A DNA stretch of 54,854 nt, taken from Streptomyces roseochromogenus subsp. oscitans DS 12.976 (lineage in GTDB: Bacteria > Actinomycetota > Actinomycetes > Streptomycetales > Streptomycetaceae). The notes beneath the pieces are model-generated. The model had not been told where the DNA came from. It did no database searches and saw nothing but the letters and a program-made list of their open reading frames with translations. Of this stretch, positions 25,159 to 34,003 are shown one piece after another (position 1 is the first letter of the stretch; each line of letters begins with the position of its first letter). The position numbers and the translations under genes are program-made. Where the stretch lies: positions 23,012-77,865 of the forward strand of contig NZ_CM002286.1 of the NCBI RefSeq assembly GCF_000497445.1, in the 5' to 3' direction.

Positions 25159-25598
25159 TCGCCCGCTGGCGGCGCGCTGTCGCGCTCCGGACCGAGCGGG
25201 ACCGGGGCCAGTTGGAGCTGTTCTACGCCGGGATCGTCATCATCGCCTTCCTCGTCATCGGTCTCGTCATCGATGGCGGAGCCGCCCTGGACGCCGACTC
25301 CCGCGCCGACTACCTCGCCCAGGAAGCGGCCCGGGCCGGAGCCCAGCAGATCAATCCGGGCGAGGCCATCACCGGCGAGGCCATCGTGGTCGACCCCGAC
25401 GCCGCCCAGGCGGCCGCCCGCTCCTACCTCACCGCCCATGGTGTCGACGGCGACGTCAGCGTCGCCGCCGACGGCCAGACGCTGAGCGTCACCGTCCACG
25501 ACACCTACCGCCCCTACTTCGCATCCCTCATCGGATTCGCGCACATCCCCGTGACCGGACACGGCACCGCTACCCTGCTTCACCAGGCCGGAGGCTGA
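25155..25598 (+). CDS. TadG-like pilus-associated membrane protein
   Basis: A 147-aa protein. GTG 25155 overlaps the upstream stop (GTGA). One helix (LELFYAGIVIIAFLVIGLVID) precedes AALDADSRADYLAQEAARAGAQ, the pattern of TadE/TadG-like 'putative Flp pilus-assembly' proteins, then a repeat-free beta domain. The three consecutive small pseudopilins are a normal ending for actinobacterial TAD loci. Confidence 0.75.
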   Translation: MIARWRRAVALRTERDRGQLELFYAGIVIIAFLVIGLVIDGGAALDADSRADYLAQEAARAGAQQINPGEAITGEAIVVDPDAAQAAARSYLTAHGVDGDVSVAADGQTLSVTVHDTYRPYFASLIGFAHIPVTGHGTATLLHQAGG

Positions 25599-25604
25599 AC
25601 TTCC

Positions 25605-28600
25605 ATGCCCCACACCCAAAACCGCCCGCGCCGTACGCTGACGTGGCCGCTCGCCGTGGCGCGGGGCGTGTGGGCGCTTACTGTCCTCGCCCTCCTCCTC
25701 GTCGGCGTGCCCTGGCTGCTGCTGACAGTCGGCACCCTGCCCAGCGCACTGCCCTCCTGGAACGCCGTACACGAGGCGCTGATGCGCCCGGACGACGGCA
25801 GCGGCTTGATGACCCTGCTCACCGTCGCGGCCTGGATCACCTGGCTGTGGCTGGTCATCCCCGTCCTCCTCGAGATCGGCGCGGTGGTGGCCCGCCGGAC
25901 CACGCCGCGGCTGCCCGGCATGGCCACCGGACAGCGCCTGGCCGGCTTCCTCCTCGGCAGCATCCTGCTCGCCTCCCCCGCCGCCGCGGCCAGCGCCGCC
26001 ACCCCCGCCGTCGCCGCGACCGCCCCCCACGCCCCCCACACGACAGCCACCCCTGCCGGCGACGACGACAGGCAAGCGGCTTCCGCCTCCTCCACGGCCG
26101 CCGCCTCGCCGACGGGCCGGGCAGCCGCTCCCAGCCTACGCGACGACCGGGCAACGGCGCTCACCGAACACACCGTGGGGAAGGACGGCACCACCTGGTG
26201 GGACCTGGCCGAGCAGTACCTCGGCGACGGACTGCTCTATCCCGACCTGCAGCACCTCAACCCGCAGCTGCCCACGGAAAAGATCCTTCCCCCAGGCACC
26301 ACCGTCCTCGTCCCCGCCTCCTCCCCCGCAGCGGCCGAGCACGCGACCGAGCCGGACGGTGTGCACACCCAACTCACCGCCGACGAGCCTGCCCAGCCGT
26401 CGAAGGGCGCCAGCACGCTAGCCCGGCGGGAGTACACCGTCAAGCCCGACGACAACCTGACCCGGATCGCCCAGGACCAGCTCGGCGACGCCGCCAAGTG
26501 GACCCAGCTGTTCGAAGCGAACAAGGGAGAACAGCAGCCGTACGGCCACCACTTCACCAACCCGGACCTGATCTATCCGGGACAGCACCTCACCCTGCCC
26601 ACCGACAGCACCGGCCGAGAGCAGGGTGCCACCCACGGCCGACCGCAGGATCAGCCCACCCATCACGAGAACGACCACGGCAGCAACGGGTCGCCCACCC
26701 ACGACAAGGGTGCTCCGACACCGCAGGAGAAGCAGACCACCAGCCCCTCCGCGGCCGCCTCTGCCACCCCGCAGACCGCGACGCCGAGCACCACCACAGC
26801 ACCCTCTCCATCTGCCTCCGCCTCCCGTACGCCAGATGGACAGTCCGCTGCGCCGCACTCCCCCGCGGGCCCGACGGGCAGCACCCTCCGTACACACGAC
26901 GTGCCCACCGCGGCCGCATCGTCTCCGTCGCCGGCAGCCGGCACAGAGCGTGGGCAGCAGGCGGGGGTGTTCGGGCTGCTGGCCACCGGTGTCCTGGCGA
27001 CCGGGTTCCTGTCCGTCCTCGCCTACCGCCGTATCACCCAGCTACGCCAACGGCGCCGCGGCCACCACATCGCCCTCCCCCAGGGCGACGCAGCCCGCAC
27101 CGAGCACGCCCTGCGCGTCACCGAGGCCGTCATCGACACCGCGGTACTCGAGCCAGTCCTGCGCACCATGGCTGTACATCTCGCCGACGCCGGCCGCGAG
27201 CTGCCCGACATCGAGGTCATCGTCCTCGGCGACCGCGACATCGTGCTGCACCTGGCCGAGCCAGCTGCCCCTGTACCGCCGTTCACCGCCGCCCCGGACC
27301 AGCTCGCCCGCTGGTCCTGCCCCACCAACACCGGCGAACTCCTCCCGGCCGACGAGACCGGAGACATCGACGAGCCCTACCCGGCCCTGGTCAGCCTCGG
27401 CTGGGACAACGACGGCCGCCTGGTCCTCATCGACCTCGAGCATGTCGGCCACCTGCACCTGACCGGACCGGCCGCCACCGCGGTACTACGCACGCTCGCA
27501 CTGGAGCTCGCCACCAGCGAATTCGCCCATCACCTCGACCTGACCCTGGCCGGAGACACCGTCGCGCCAGGCCTCGCCGAGGAACTCGGCGAACGGGTCA
27601 CCGAGCACGCCCACCTGTCCGATGCGGCGGCCGCGCTTCGCACCCACCACGGCGAACAGCAGCACGCCCTGGCCCTCCTCGGCACCGCCACAGTGCGCCA
27701 TGCCCGCACAGGCGTCGACACCGCAGCAGCCTGGACATCCGCTCTGGTCATCGCCCGCATGCCCGAGACCGGTGATGCAGACGGGCTCGAGGACCTGCTC
27801 CAGGTCATCGCCGACGCGCCGCGCACTGCCACCGCCGTCCTCACCACCGGCTCCCTCCCGCCCGGCACCCCCGTGAACAGTTCCTGGAGGCTGCACGCCG
27901 ACGAGGCCAGCGCCGTCCGGCTGCCGCTCGACGGCGTGGACATCGACTGCACATTGCAGGCCCTGTCCGACGAGCACTACACATACGCGCTGGAGACCCT
28001 CGCCATCAGCCGCGCCGAGGACAGCCCCGCTCCCGAGCCGCACCTCCCCGCCGCGCACAGGCCCGGCTTCGAGACCGACGCGGGCACCGACGACGGTGAT
28101 TCCCCTGTGGCTGCGGCCTCGGATAGCCACGCAACGGCCGTATCCGGTCCGGAGCGGGTGCCGAATCTGCTCGCCCAGTTCGCCGCCCTCGATGACGAAG
28201 ACGACGACAACGACGACGACAGTGCGGATCAGCAGGCCGACGAGGGCAGCCACGACGACAGCCCGGCCGTCCCCCTTCCCACCCCGCCTCAGCACGCCGC
28301 ACCCAGCGAAAGCCTGGGCGTCGCCCTGGACAAGCCCGGCCGGGCTCCATCGGCTCCCCCAAGTCCGGTTCCCGCACAGCAGGCGCCGACCAGGACGGTG
28401 AGTATCCGTCTGCCCGCCGACGTCCTCCCCGCACCCGCGCCCGAGACCGCGTCCGCCACCGCCTCACCGAAGACTGAGACGGAGACGGAGACGGGAGAAG
28501 CGGAAACGTCGAACCCGGTGGTACGCGTGCTGGGACCGGTCGACGTCGTCGGCGCCCGCGGAACCCTCACCGAGAAGAAGCGCCAGCGCACCTACATCGA

Positions 28601-29267
28601 ACTCGCCGCCTGGCTCATCCTCCACCCTGGCCACCACGCCGCAGCCCTGGACCACCGCGCCCTCGACGAGGCCCTGTGGCCCGACCGCGACGAGGTCAGC
28701 CTCAAGTACCGCAACGCCGTCGTCAGCAGGACGCGGACCTGGCTCGGCCGAGACACCGACGGCCAGCCGTACATCCCGCTGCTGAAGACCGCGAACAGCC
28801 GCTACAGCATCGCCTCCTCGGTCGGCTGCGACTGGCACAACTTCCAACGCCTCACCCAGGCCGGGAAGGACCCGAACACCGCGCACGCGGACTTGGCGCT
28901 GCGGCGCGCCCTGGAGCTCGTACGCGGCCGACCGTTCTCCTCCACTGACCGGCGCCGCTACAAGTGGGCCGAGCATCTTGCCCTGGTGATGACCATGGAG
29001 ATCGTGGACGCAGCGGAGATCCTGGCCGAGCGCCGTCTGGCCGCCCACGACCCGCGCAGCGCTCTCTGGGCGGCCACCAAGGGCCTGGAGGTTGCCCCCG
29101 CCGTCGAATCCCTACACCGCATCCTCTTCCAGGCCTACGCGGCGATCGGCGACTACGAGGCACTGGAGCGCGCCGCCACATGGCTGGAGGAGTTCACCGA
29201 GAACAACGAACTCGAACTCGACGACGAGACCCTCGCCGTCCTCGACCAACTCCGCGCCAGGATCTGA
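25605..29267 (+). CDS. Large membrane LysM-BTAD protein
   Basis: A 1220-aa multidomain protein. Two to three membrane helices occupy residues 10-135 (ALTVLALLLVGVPWLLLTV, WITWLWLVIPVLLEIG, and ILLASPAAAASAAT). Two LysM-like domains follow (HTVGKDGTTWWDLAEQYLGD and YTVKPDDNLTRIAQDQLGD), then a Pro/Thr/Ser-rich stretch, another helix (FGLLATGVLATGFLSVLAY near 455), a long cytoplasmic region and a C-terminal bacterial transcriptional-activator domain (residues ~975-1220; PVVRVLGPVDVVGARG, LDEALWPDRDEVS, YKWAEHLALVMTMEIVDAAEIL). LysM outside and BTAD inside would allow cell-wall sensing linked to gene control or assembly. It ends the TAD operon, 6 bp after tadG. Confidence 0.8.
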   Translation: MPHTQNRPRRTLTWPLAVARGVWALTVLALLLVGVPWLLLTVGTLPSALPSWNAVHEALMRPDDGSGLMTLLTVAAWITWLWLVIPVLLEIGAVVARRTTPRLPGMATGQRLAGFLLGSILLASPAAAASAATPAVAATAPHAPHTTATPAGDDDRQAASASSTAAASPTGRAAAPSLRDDRATALTEHTVGKDGTTWWDLAEQYLGDGLLYPDLQHLNPQLPTEKILPPGTTVLVPASSPAAAEHATEPDGVHTQLTADEPAQPSKGASTLARREYTVKPDDNLTRIAQDQLGDAAKWTQLFEANKGEQQPYGHHFTNPDLIYPGQHLTLPTDSTGREQGATHGRPQDQPTHHENDHGSNGSPTHDKGAPTPQEKQTTSPSAAASATPQTATPSTTTAPSPSASASRTPDGQSAAPHSPAGPTGSTLRTHDVPTAAASSPSPAAGTERGQQAGVFGLLATGVLATGFLSVLAYRRITQLRQRRRGHHIALPQGDAARTEHALRVTEAVIDTAVLEPVLRTMAVHLADAGRELPDIEVIVLGDRDIVLHLAEPAAPVPPFTAAPDQLARWSCPTNTGELLPADETGDIDEPYPALVSLGWDNDGRLVLIDLEHVGHLHLTGPAATAVLRTLALELATSEFAHHLDLTLAGDTVAPGLAEELGERVTEHAHLSDAAAALRTHHGEQQHALALLGTATVRHARTGVDTAAAWTSALVIARMPETGDADGLEDLLQVIADAPRTATAVLTTGSLPPGTPVNSSWRLHADEASAVRLPLDGVDIDCTLQALSDEHYTYALETLAISRAEDSPAPEPHLPAAHRPGFETDAGTDDGDSPVAAASDSHATAVSGPERVPNLLAQFAALDDEDDDNDDDSADQQADEGSHDDSPAVPLPTPPQHAAPSESLGVALDKPGRAPSAPPSPVPAQQAPTRTVSIRLPADVLPAPAPETASATASPKTETETETGEAETSNPVVRVLGPVDVVGARGTLTEKKRQRTYIELAAWLILHPGHHAAALDHRALDEALWPDRDEVSLKYRNAVVSRTRTWLGRDTDGQPYIPLLKTANSRYSIASSVGCDWHNFQRLTQAGKDPNTAHADLALRRALELVRGRPFSSTDRRRYKWAEHLALVMTMEIVDAAEILAERRLAAHDPRSALWAATKGLEVAPAVESLHRILFQAYAAIGDYEALERAATWLEEFTENNELELDDETLAVLDQLRARI

Positions 29268-29289
29268 CCCGCCCCTCGCAGCGACGAGC

Positions 29290-29855
29290 CAAGGAGCGGC
29301 GCAGCCGGTGAACTCAACCGGCCACGGCACCGGCCACTTGCCCCGGCGCCGTGGCCGTGTTCGTCGGCTGTGGCCGCTGGACTTGGCCACACCGGCCACG
29401 CCGCCCCGACCGGCCATCCGCCGGATGCCACCCTGCCTCGAACGTCGCAGTTCCTGATCGGGCCACGCCTGTCGTGGATGAGGTCGCCAGCTGTTGCCCT
29501 CAAGCTGCGGGTATCCCGCTCGGAGCACCACCGCATACCCCGGTCTGCGGGATACCCAACCCCTTGCCCCCACCAGCCGCCCGCGGGGCGGCCTCTCCCT
29601 GTACCCGGTCATCGCGGCGCCGGAACGGGTGGCCGTTTTCGGGATGCCCGGCCACTGGCCGGTGACCGATGAAGCCAGGATCGGCCACCGGTCACAGCCC
29701 GTCGGCCACGGCATCGGGCCTGGTCGGCCACGTGGCCGATCGAGTGGCCGGTGGCCGGTCACAGCCCGAGTCGGCCACCGGCCGCCGTTCGGCCATGGGA
29801 CCGAGACGTGGCCGCTGCGATCACTGCGGCGCCATCGGCCACGGCCCGGGGTCAG
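29290..29855. repeat. Non-coding flank B: GGCCA-rich array with GGGTATCC motifs
   Basis: This interval between convergent genes has no convincing gene. GGCCA/TGGCC words are dense at 29320-29420 and 29630-29850. Between them are GGGTATCC at 29509-29516, its complement at 29550-29557 and a one-base variant near 29534. Bases 29550-29570 are the exact reverse complement of 1798-1818 in flank A. It probably holds binding sites for a common protein or remnants of a duplicated origin-like segment. Confidence 0.6.
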
Positions 29856-31664
29856 TCATCGGTCAGTGACCGACCGCAGGTGTGCCCGGGCCTGCTGGCG
29901 TCGCTGCTCCGACAGATACTTCTCCGCCTCCGCCAGCCGTCGTCGGCCCGTCCGCTCGGCCACGCCCAGCCGCCGGCCTACCTCGGACCCGGACAGCTTC
30001 TTACCGGCCTCCTCAGCCTCGGCCAACCATCCGGCCACCTGAGCGATCTGCTGCTGGATCGGATCCAGATCCTGCTCCCGGGCCGCTTGTTCCGGCATCC
30101 GGGCGGTGGCCTCATTGCCCGCCGATGAACTTGCTGACGGGCTGGGGGCGAGATTGCGCACGGTCTGCTGCTGTGGCAGGTCAAGAGGTTGGGGTGCCTC
30201 GGCTGCCGATGCGGTGGGCGTCATAGCCGACTGCTCAACACGCGCCGGCATCACGGACGACCGATCGGCGTACGAAGATGCCGCCCGCGCCGCACCCTGG
30301 TCAACGGGACCGGTCTTGGCGCCGTCGGCTTCCTCGTTCATCGGAACACTTCCGAACGTGCGCTCCTGGAAGCGGGCAACGAATGCCTCCAGGTCCTCGG
30401 CGGTGATGGGTCCACCGGCCGCGTTGGTGATTCCGTCCCGCTCGTACACGTACGCGGCGAGCGCAGCCCCGCTGGGCTGACCGCCGCGTTCCTGCGTGTA
30501 CGCGACCCACGCACTGTGGAAGTAGTCCTCCCACGAAAACTCATCACCGCCCTGCTCCTGCGGGCCATCCGCAGCGGTCTCGGCGTCATCCGGGGGCATC
30601 TCAGCGCCGTAGCGTTCCTTCAGGACCTCGAGCAGGGGCTGCACCTGTTCATCCGACAGCGGCTCGCCGACGCCGGTGCCGATGCCCAGGTTGTCGTGAA
30701 TCCAGAGCGCGAACTGGGCGGCGGTCGGTTCGGCCTGGAAGTTGGACAGCCACGCCCGGTAGGCCTCGCCGAGCGCCTCGGTCTCCTTCTGTATCGCCGC
30801 TGCCTGCACTGGCGGGTTCGGCTCTTCAGCCTCGGGCCCGGCCGCGGCCGTCTCAGTTGCCGACCCGACGGGGTGCACGTCTGCTGCCCCATCGCGAGCA
30901 CCGACCTCCAGCGCAGCGGTCGGCGCGGACACGAGGACCGGGGCCCGTGAGCTGGTGAACGCGATCGGCGGCTCATCGATGCCCGCGGCGGCCAGCCCCG
31001 CGGGCGCAGTCTCAGCGAGGGGAACACCGTAGCGAGCCAGCCGCAGCGGCATGAGCGACTCCACTGGAGCCTTCCGGCGCCATGCCCGGCCGTAGCGGGA
31101 GCGCAGACTCGCTTGGTAGACGAGGCGTTCCTGCTCCAGCTTGATCACCTGGTCGTAGGAGCGCAGCTCCCACAGCTTCATGCGGCGCCAGAGGAGGAAG
31201 GTCGGCACCGGTGAGAGCAGCCAGCGGGTGAGGCGGACGCCTTCCATGTGCTTGTCGGCTGTGATGTCGGCGATCCGGCCGATCGCGTGCCGGGCCGCCT
31301 CGACCGCGACCACGAACAGGATTGGGATCACCGCGTGCATGCCGACGCCCAGTGGGTCCGGCCATGCGGCCGCACCGTTGAAGGCGATGGTCGCCGCGGT
31401 CAGCAGCCAGGCGGTCTGACGTAGCAGCGGGAAGGGGATGCGTATCCAGGTCAGGAGCAGATCTAGGGCCAGCAAGACACAGATGCCCGCGTCGATGCCG
31501 ACCGGGAACACGTAGGAGAAGTTCCCGAAGCCCTTCTTGATGGCCAGAGCCCGGACGGCCGCGTAGGAGCCGGCAAAGCCGATGCCAGCGATGATCAAGG
31601 CGCCGGTCACGACCACGCCGATGAGAACGCGGTGCATCCGAGTCAGCTGCGGTGGCGCGGCCAC
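29856..31664 (-). CDS. DUF2637 membrane protein with C-terminal helix-turn-helix
   Basis: A 602-aa protein; GTG 31664 follows GGAGGGCAGGAG. Four hydrophobic segments (VLIGVVVTGALIIAGIGFAG, VGIDAGICVLLALDLLL, TAWLLTAATIAFNGAAAW, AVIPILFVVAVEAAR) form the DUF2637 domain, followed by WRRMKLWELRSYDQVIKLEQ. A long Pro/Ala-rich middle leads to a C-terminal HTH (IQQQIAQVAGWLAEAEEAGK, SEVGRRLGVAERTGRRRLAE). DUF2637 proteins are typical of Streptomyces plasmids and resemble spread (Spd) or regulatory transfer proteins. The HTH suggests membrane-associated DNA binding. Confidence 0.75.
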   Translation of the reverse strand: MAAPPQLTRMHRVLIGVVVTGALIIAGIGFAGSYAAVRALAIKKGFGNFSYVFPVGIDAGICVLLALDLLLTWIRIPFPLLRQTAWLLTAATIAFNGAAAWPDPLGVGMHAVIPILFVVAVEAARHAIGRIADITADKHMEGVRLTRWLLSPVPTFLLWRRMKLWELRSYDQVIKLEQERLVYQASLRSRYGRAWRRKAPVESLMPLRLARYGVPLAETAPAGLAAAGIDEPPIAFTSSRAPVLVSAPTAALEVGARDGAADVHPVGSATETAAAGPEAEEPNPPVQAAAIQKETEALGEAYRAWLSNFQAEPTAAQFALWIHDNLGIGTGVGEPLSDEQVQPLLEVLKERYGAEMPPDDAETAADGPQEQGGDEFSWEDYFHSAWVAYTQERGGQPSGAALAAYVYERDGITNAAGGPITAEDLEAFVARFQERTFGSVPMNEEADGAKTGPVDQGAARAASSYADRSSVMPARVEQSAMTPTASAAEAPQPLDLPQQQTVRNLAPSPSASSSAGNEATARMPEQAAREQDLDPIQQQIAQVAGWLAEAEEAGKKLSGSEVGRRLGVAERTGRRRLAEAEKYLSEQRRQQARAHLRSVTDR

Positions 31665-31824
31665 GTGCTCCTGCCCTCCTCCAGAGCCTCACTTCTGAAC
31701 GGGCATCACACTCTCACGTGCGGCATCGCGAAGCAGCAGTTCGGCGAGGCAGAGCGTCCGATCGTCAACGAATAGTGATCATCTGCCCCGTTCGTGTCGG
31801 CTCGGTGTGGCCCAGTTCACTTAA

Positions 31825-31853
31825 TTGATCTTGCTCCGGTTGTACCGGATCAA
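31825..31853. promoter_or_regulatory. Nested inverted repeat upstream of parA1
   Basis: TTGATC at 31825-31830 and GATCAA at 31848-31853 enclose CCGGT-TGT-ACCGG (31836-31848). The element lies in the 353-bp gap between the divergent DUF2637 and ParA genes, about 165 bp before the ParA start. It could be an operator for autoregulation. Confidence 0.4.
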
Positions 31854-31897
31854 CCACGGCATGCGGGCTCGGCGTTGGCTCCGCCTCTGCTCGAGTG

Positions 31898-31917
31898 GAC
31901 TCCCCAATTGGGGAGTC
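31898..31917. promoter_or_regulatory. 20-bp palindrome copy 1 (candidate centromere site)
   Basis: Perfect palindrome GACTCCCCAATTGGGGAGTC, 101 bp before the parA1 start. It continues with GAGCC and, after a short gap, GATTCCAAGGG (31934-31944), a sequence also found after copy 2. Confidence 0.75.
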
Positions 31918-32017
31918 GAGCCGATGGCCCAGAGATTCCAAGGGGCGAGGTGTGCCAGGATGCCGTGTGCCGCGCCTCACCCGGGTGCGCACAAGTACGT
32001 ACCAAGGAGGCTTCTTC

Positions 32018-32947
32018 GTGCTGAGCGATGCCGTGGATGCCGTCGAGCCACACGAGAACGCCGTCATGATCGGCACGGGGAAAGGTGGCGTCGGAAAGAG
32101 CACAATCGCCGCCCACAAGGCCGCCTGGCATGCGGCGCAAGGCCAGCGCACCCTCCTTATCTGTGTCACCAGCCAGGACGACGACGACCTGGGCATCGAG
32201 CGGTACGACCGCGGACTGCGCCCCGACGGACCCTCGGTACTCAAGGGCGAAGGCCTCTACCGGGCGATCCACGACCGCACCGCCCTGCTGCCGGTCCGGG
32301 AAGTACGCCCCAACCTCGACGTCGTGCCGGGCGGGCCGGCCGTCGGTGAACTCCTGACCCTGCTGACCGCACGCATGCCCATCGAAGGCATCCACGTCGT
32401 CGCCTCCCTCCACCGGGCGATCGCCCCCATCGCCCGGTGGTACGACCGCATCGTCATCGACAGCGCACCGGAACAGGACCCCCTCGAGCAGCTGGCGCTG
32501 ACCGCGGCCCGATGGCTGTTCGTACCCACCCGCTCCGACGACTCCTCCATCGGCGGCATGCGGCGCATCGCCCGCAACTACAAACTCGTGCGTAGCCAGA
32601 TCAACCCGCACCTCCAGGTCGCCGGGGCCTGCCTGTACGGGTCCAATCCGAGCGCCACCCAGCTCCATGAAGAGGTCCGCCGCGACGTGATCGAAGTACT
32701 CGGGGCGAGCACCCCGATGCTGTCGACGGTGGTCGGCTACCGCGAGATGCCGGCCGTCAACGCCCGTAAGAAGGGCCTGACCTTCGGCGAGTACGCGGCC
32801 CTGCTGCCCACAAGCGCGAAGAGCTACGACGTGGCGGCCGGCCGCGCAGCAAGGGCTGACGTAGTGCCGGAGTCCATCAAGCCGCTGGCTAAGGAGATGG
32901 ACGAGCTCAACGTGGAGATCGACTCGTACTGCAGGAGGAATGCCTGA
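32018..32947 (+). CDS. parA: ParA-family partition ATPase (module 1)
   Basis: A 309-aa Walker-type partition ATPase. GTG 32018 follows AAGGAGG. The deviant Walker A is GTGKGGVGKSTIAAHKA, followed by LLICVTSQDDDDLG, Walker A'-like/Walker B YDRIVIDSAPEQDP and VPTRSDDSSIGGMRRIARNY. ParA moves or positions plasmid copies with a DNA-binding partner and a centromere. The next gene overlaps its end, and the candidate palindromic centromere lies just upstream and inside the partner gene. It shares landmarks (VVPGG, VPTRSD) with the ParA at 34774-35766, so the two are paralogues. Confidence 0.85.
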   Translation: MLSDAVDAVEPHENAVMIGTGKGGVGKSTIAAHKAAWHAAQGQRTLLICVTSQDDDDLGIERYDRGLRPDGPSVLKGEGLYRAIHDRTALLPVREVRPNLDVVPGGPAVGELLTLLTARMPIEGIHVVASLHRAIAPIARWYDRIVIDSAPEQDPLEQLALTAARWLFVPTRSDDSSIGGMRRIARNYKLVRSQINPHLQVAGACLYGSNPSATQLHEEVRRDVIEVLGASTPMLSTVVGYREMPAVNARKKGLTFGEYAALLPTSAKSYDVAAGRAARADVVPESIKPLAKEMDELNVEIDSYCRRNA

Positions 32948-33941
32948 GATGGGCGCGTTCGACGACGACCCGACCGACGCAACCCGGCCGAAGGGCCTGC
33001 TGGGCAACGGACTGCCCACAGTGCTTCAAGAGGCCACCGTCGTGGTGAAGGCCCCGGTCGGCACAACCCTCGAGTCCATCCCCGCCCCCCGCCCGCCCGC
33101 CGCTGAGGGCGAGCTCACCCCGGAAGAGGAGAAGACGTTCGAGGCCTGCAAGGCAGGCATGGACAATCTCCACAAAGCCTTCTGGATCGCGGGCAAGAGC
33201 CTCGAAACGATGGCGACCGGCAACCTTCACCGCAACTCCGGTCACCCGAACTTCGCCGACTTCGTCTGGGTGCACTGGGAGATTTCCGAATCCCAGACCT
33301 ACCGCCTGATGGACGAATGGCGCATCGGCGAGGCGCTGTCACAGATGGGCTGGCACCCGCGCGAGTCCCAGGTGCGGAAGCTGGTGGACATCAAGAACGC
33401 CGCCGGCAACACAGCGGCCGTCGCCGTCTACGACGCGGTGGCCCGTACGGGGAAGCGCGTGACAGCGAGCCTGCTCGAAGACGTCGCCCGCCGCCTTCCT
33501 CCCCTGACCCCTGACTCAAGCCCGGTTGAGATCGGCCAGATGGTGCGGGGCATCCTGGCTCCCCCACCGCCCGCGCCTGAACCGGCCACGGACAACGAGC
33601 CGGCCGGGGACACCGGCGGCGCACAGTCCGACCCAGCGGTCGTGAACGGCACCGAGGGGCCCGTGCACAACATCACGACGATCGGCGGCAACCCGGACTC
33701 CCCAATTGGGGAGTCCGGCGCACAGGCCAGTGATTCCAAGGGTTCCGCCGTAAAGTCGGTCGACTTGGAGCGGCTAAACGAGACGCTCGCGCTGCTGCGC
33801 GAGGCGGAGCGCGGCATCAGTAAGCCGGCCGTGCGGCGCGCCCTCGAGGCGGAGCCGGCAGCCGCCGCCGCGCTGCTGGCCGAGATCGAGAGCAGCCTCA
33901 ACAAGATCGGCAGGACGGTTGCGGTGCGCCGCCCCGAGTAG
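32940..33941 (+). CDS. ParA-partner / putative partition DNA-binding protein
   Basis: A 333-aa protein; ATG 32940 follows GGAGGA and overlaps parA1. The N-terminal half has a helical region with TPEEEKTFEACKAGMDNLHKAFW, FVWVHWEISESQTYRLMDEW, SQVRKLVDIKNAAGNT and GKRVTASLLEDVARRLPPL, suggestive of a KorB/ParB-like HTH though the classical ParB boxes are not evident. A Pro/Ala linker follows, then a C-terminal helical oligomerisation-type segment. The second 20-bp palindrome lies in its coding sequence at 33696-33715, where it encodes DSPIGES. Role inferred from coupling to parA. Confidence 0.65.
   Translation: MPEMGAFDDDPTDATRPKGLLGNGLPTVLQEATVVVKAPVGTTLESIPAPRPPAAEGELTPEEEKTFEACKAGMDNLHKAFWIAGKSLETMATGNLHRNSGHPNFADFVWVHWEISESQTYRLMDEWRIGEALSQMGWHPRESQVRKLVDIKNAAGNTAAVAVYDAVARTGKRVTASLLEDVARRLPPLTPDSSPVEIGQMVRGILAPPPPAPEPATDNEPAGDTGGAQSDPAVVNGTEGPVHNITTIGGNPDSPIGESGAQASDSKGSAVKSVDLERLNETLALLREAERGISKPAVRRALEAEPAAAAALLAEIESSLNKIGRTVAVRRPE
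33693..33718. promoter_or_regulatory. Palindrome copy 2, inside the ParA-partner gene
   Basis: The common 20-bp palindrome spans 33696-33715 and is extended to 26 bp by symmetric CCG...CGG ends. It is followed by CACAGGCC and GATTCCAAGGG, the latter shared with copy 1 and the former with copy 3. Confidence 0.75.
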
Positions 33942-33949
33942 CTGCTGAA

Positions 33950-33998
33950 GACGCAAGGATGGGCGGGGCCGACAAGCGGCCCCGCCCATCCTTGCGTC
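33950..33998. terminator. Bidirectional terminator between convergent partition modules
   Basis: A perfect 22-bp stem (33950-33971 with 33977-33998, 5-nt loop) lies 8 bp after the plus-strand ParA-partner stop and 6 bp from the minus-strand gene stop at 34004. Serves both converging operons. Confidence 0.85.
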
Positions 33999-34003
33999 TC
34001 TGC

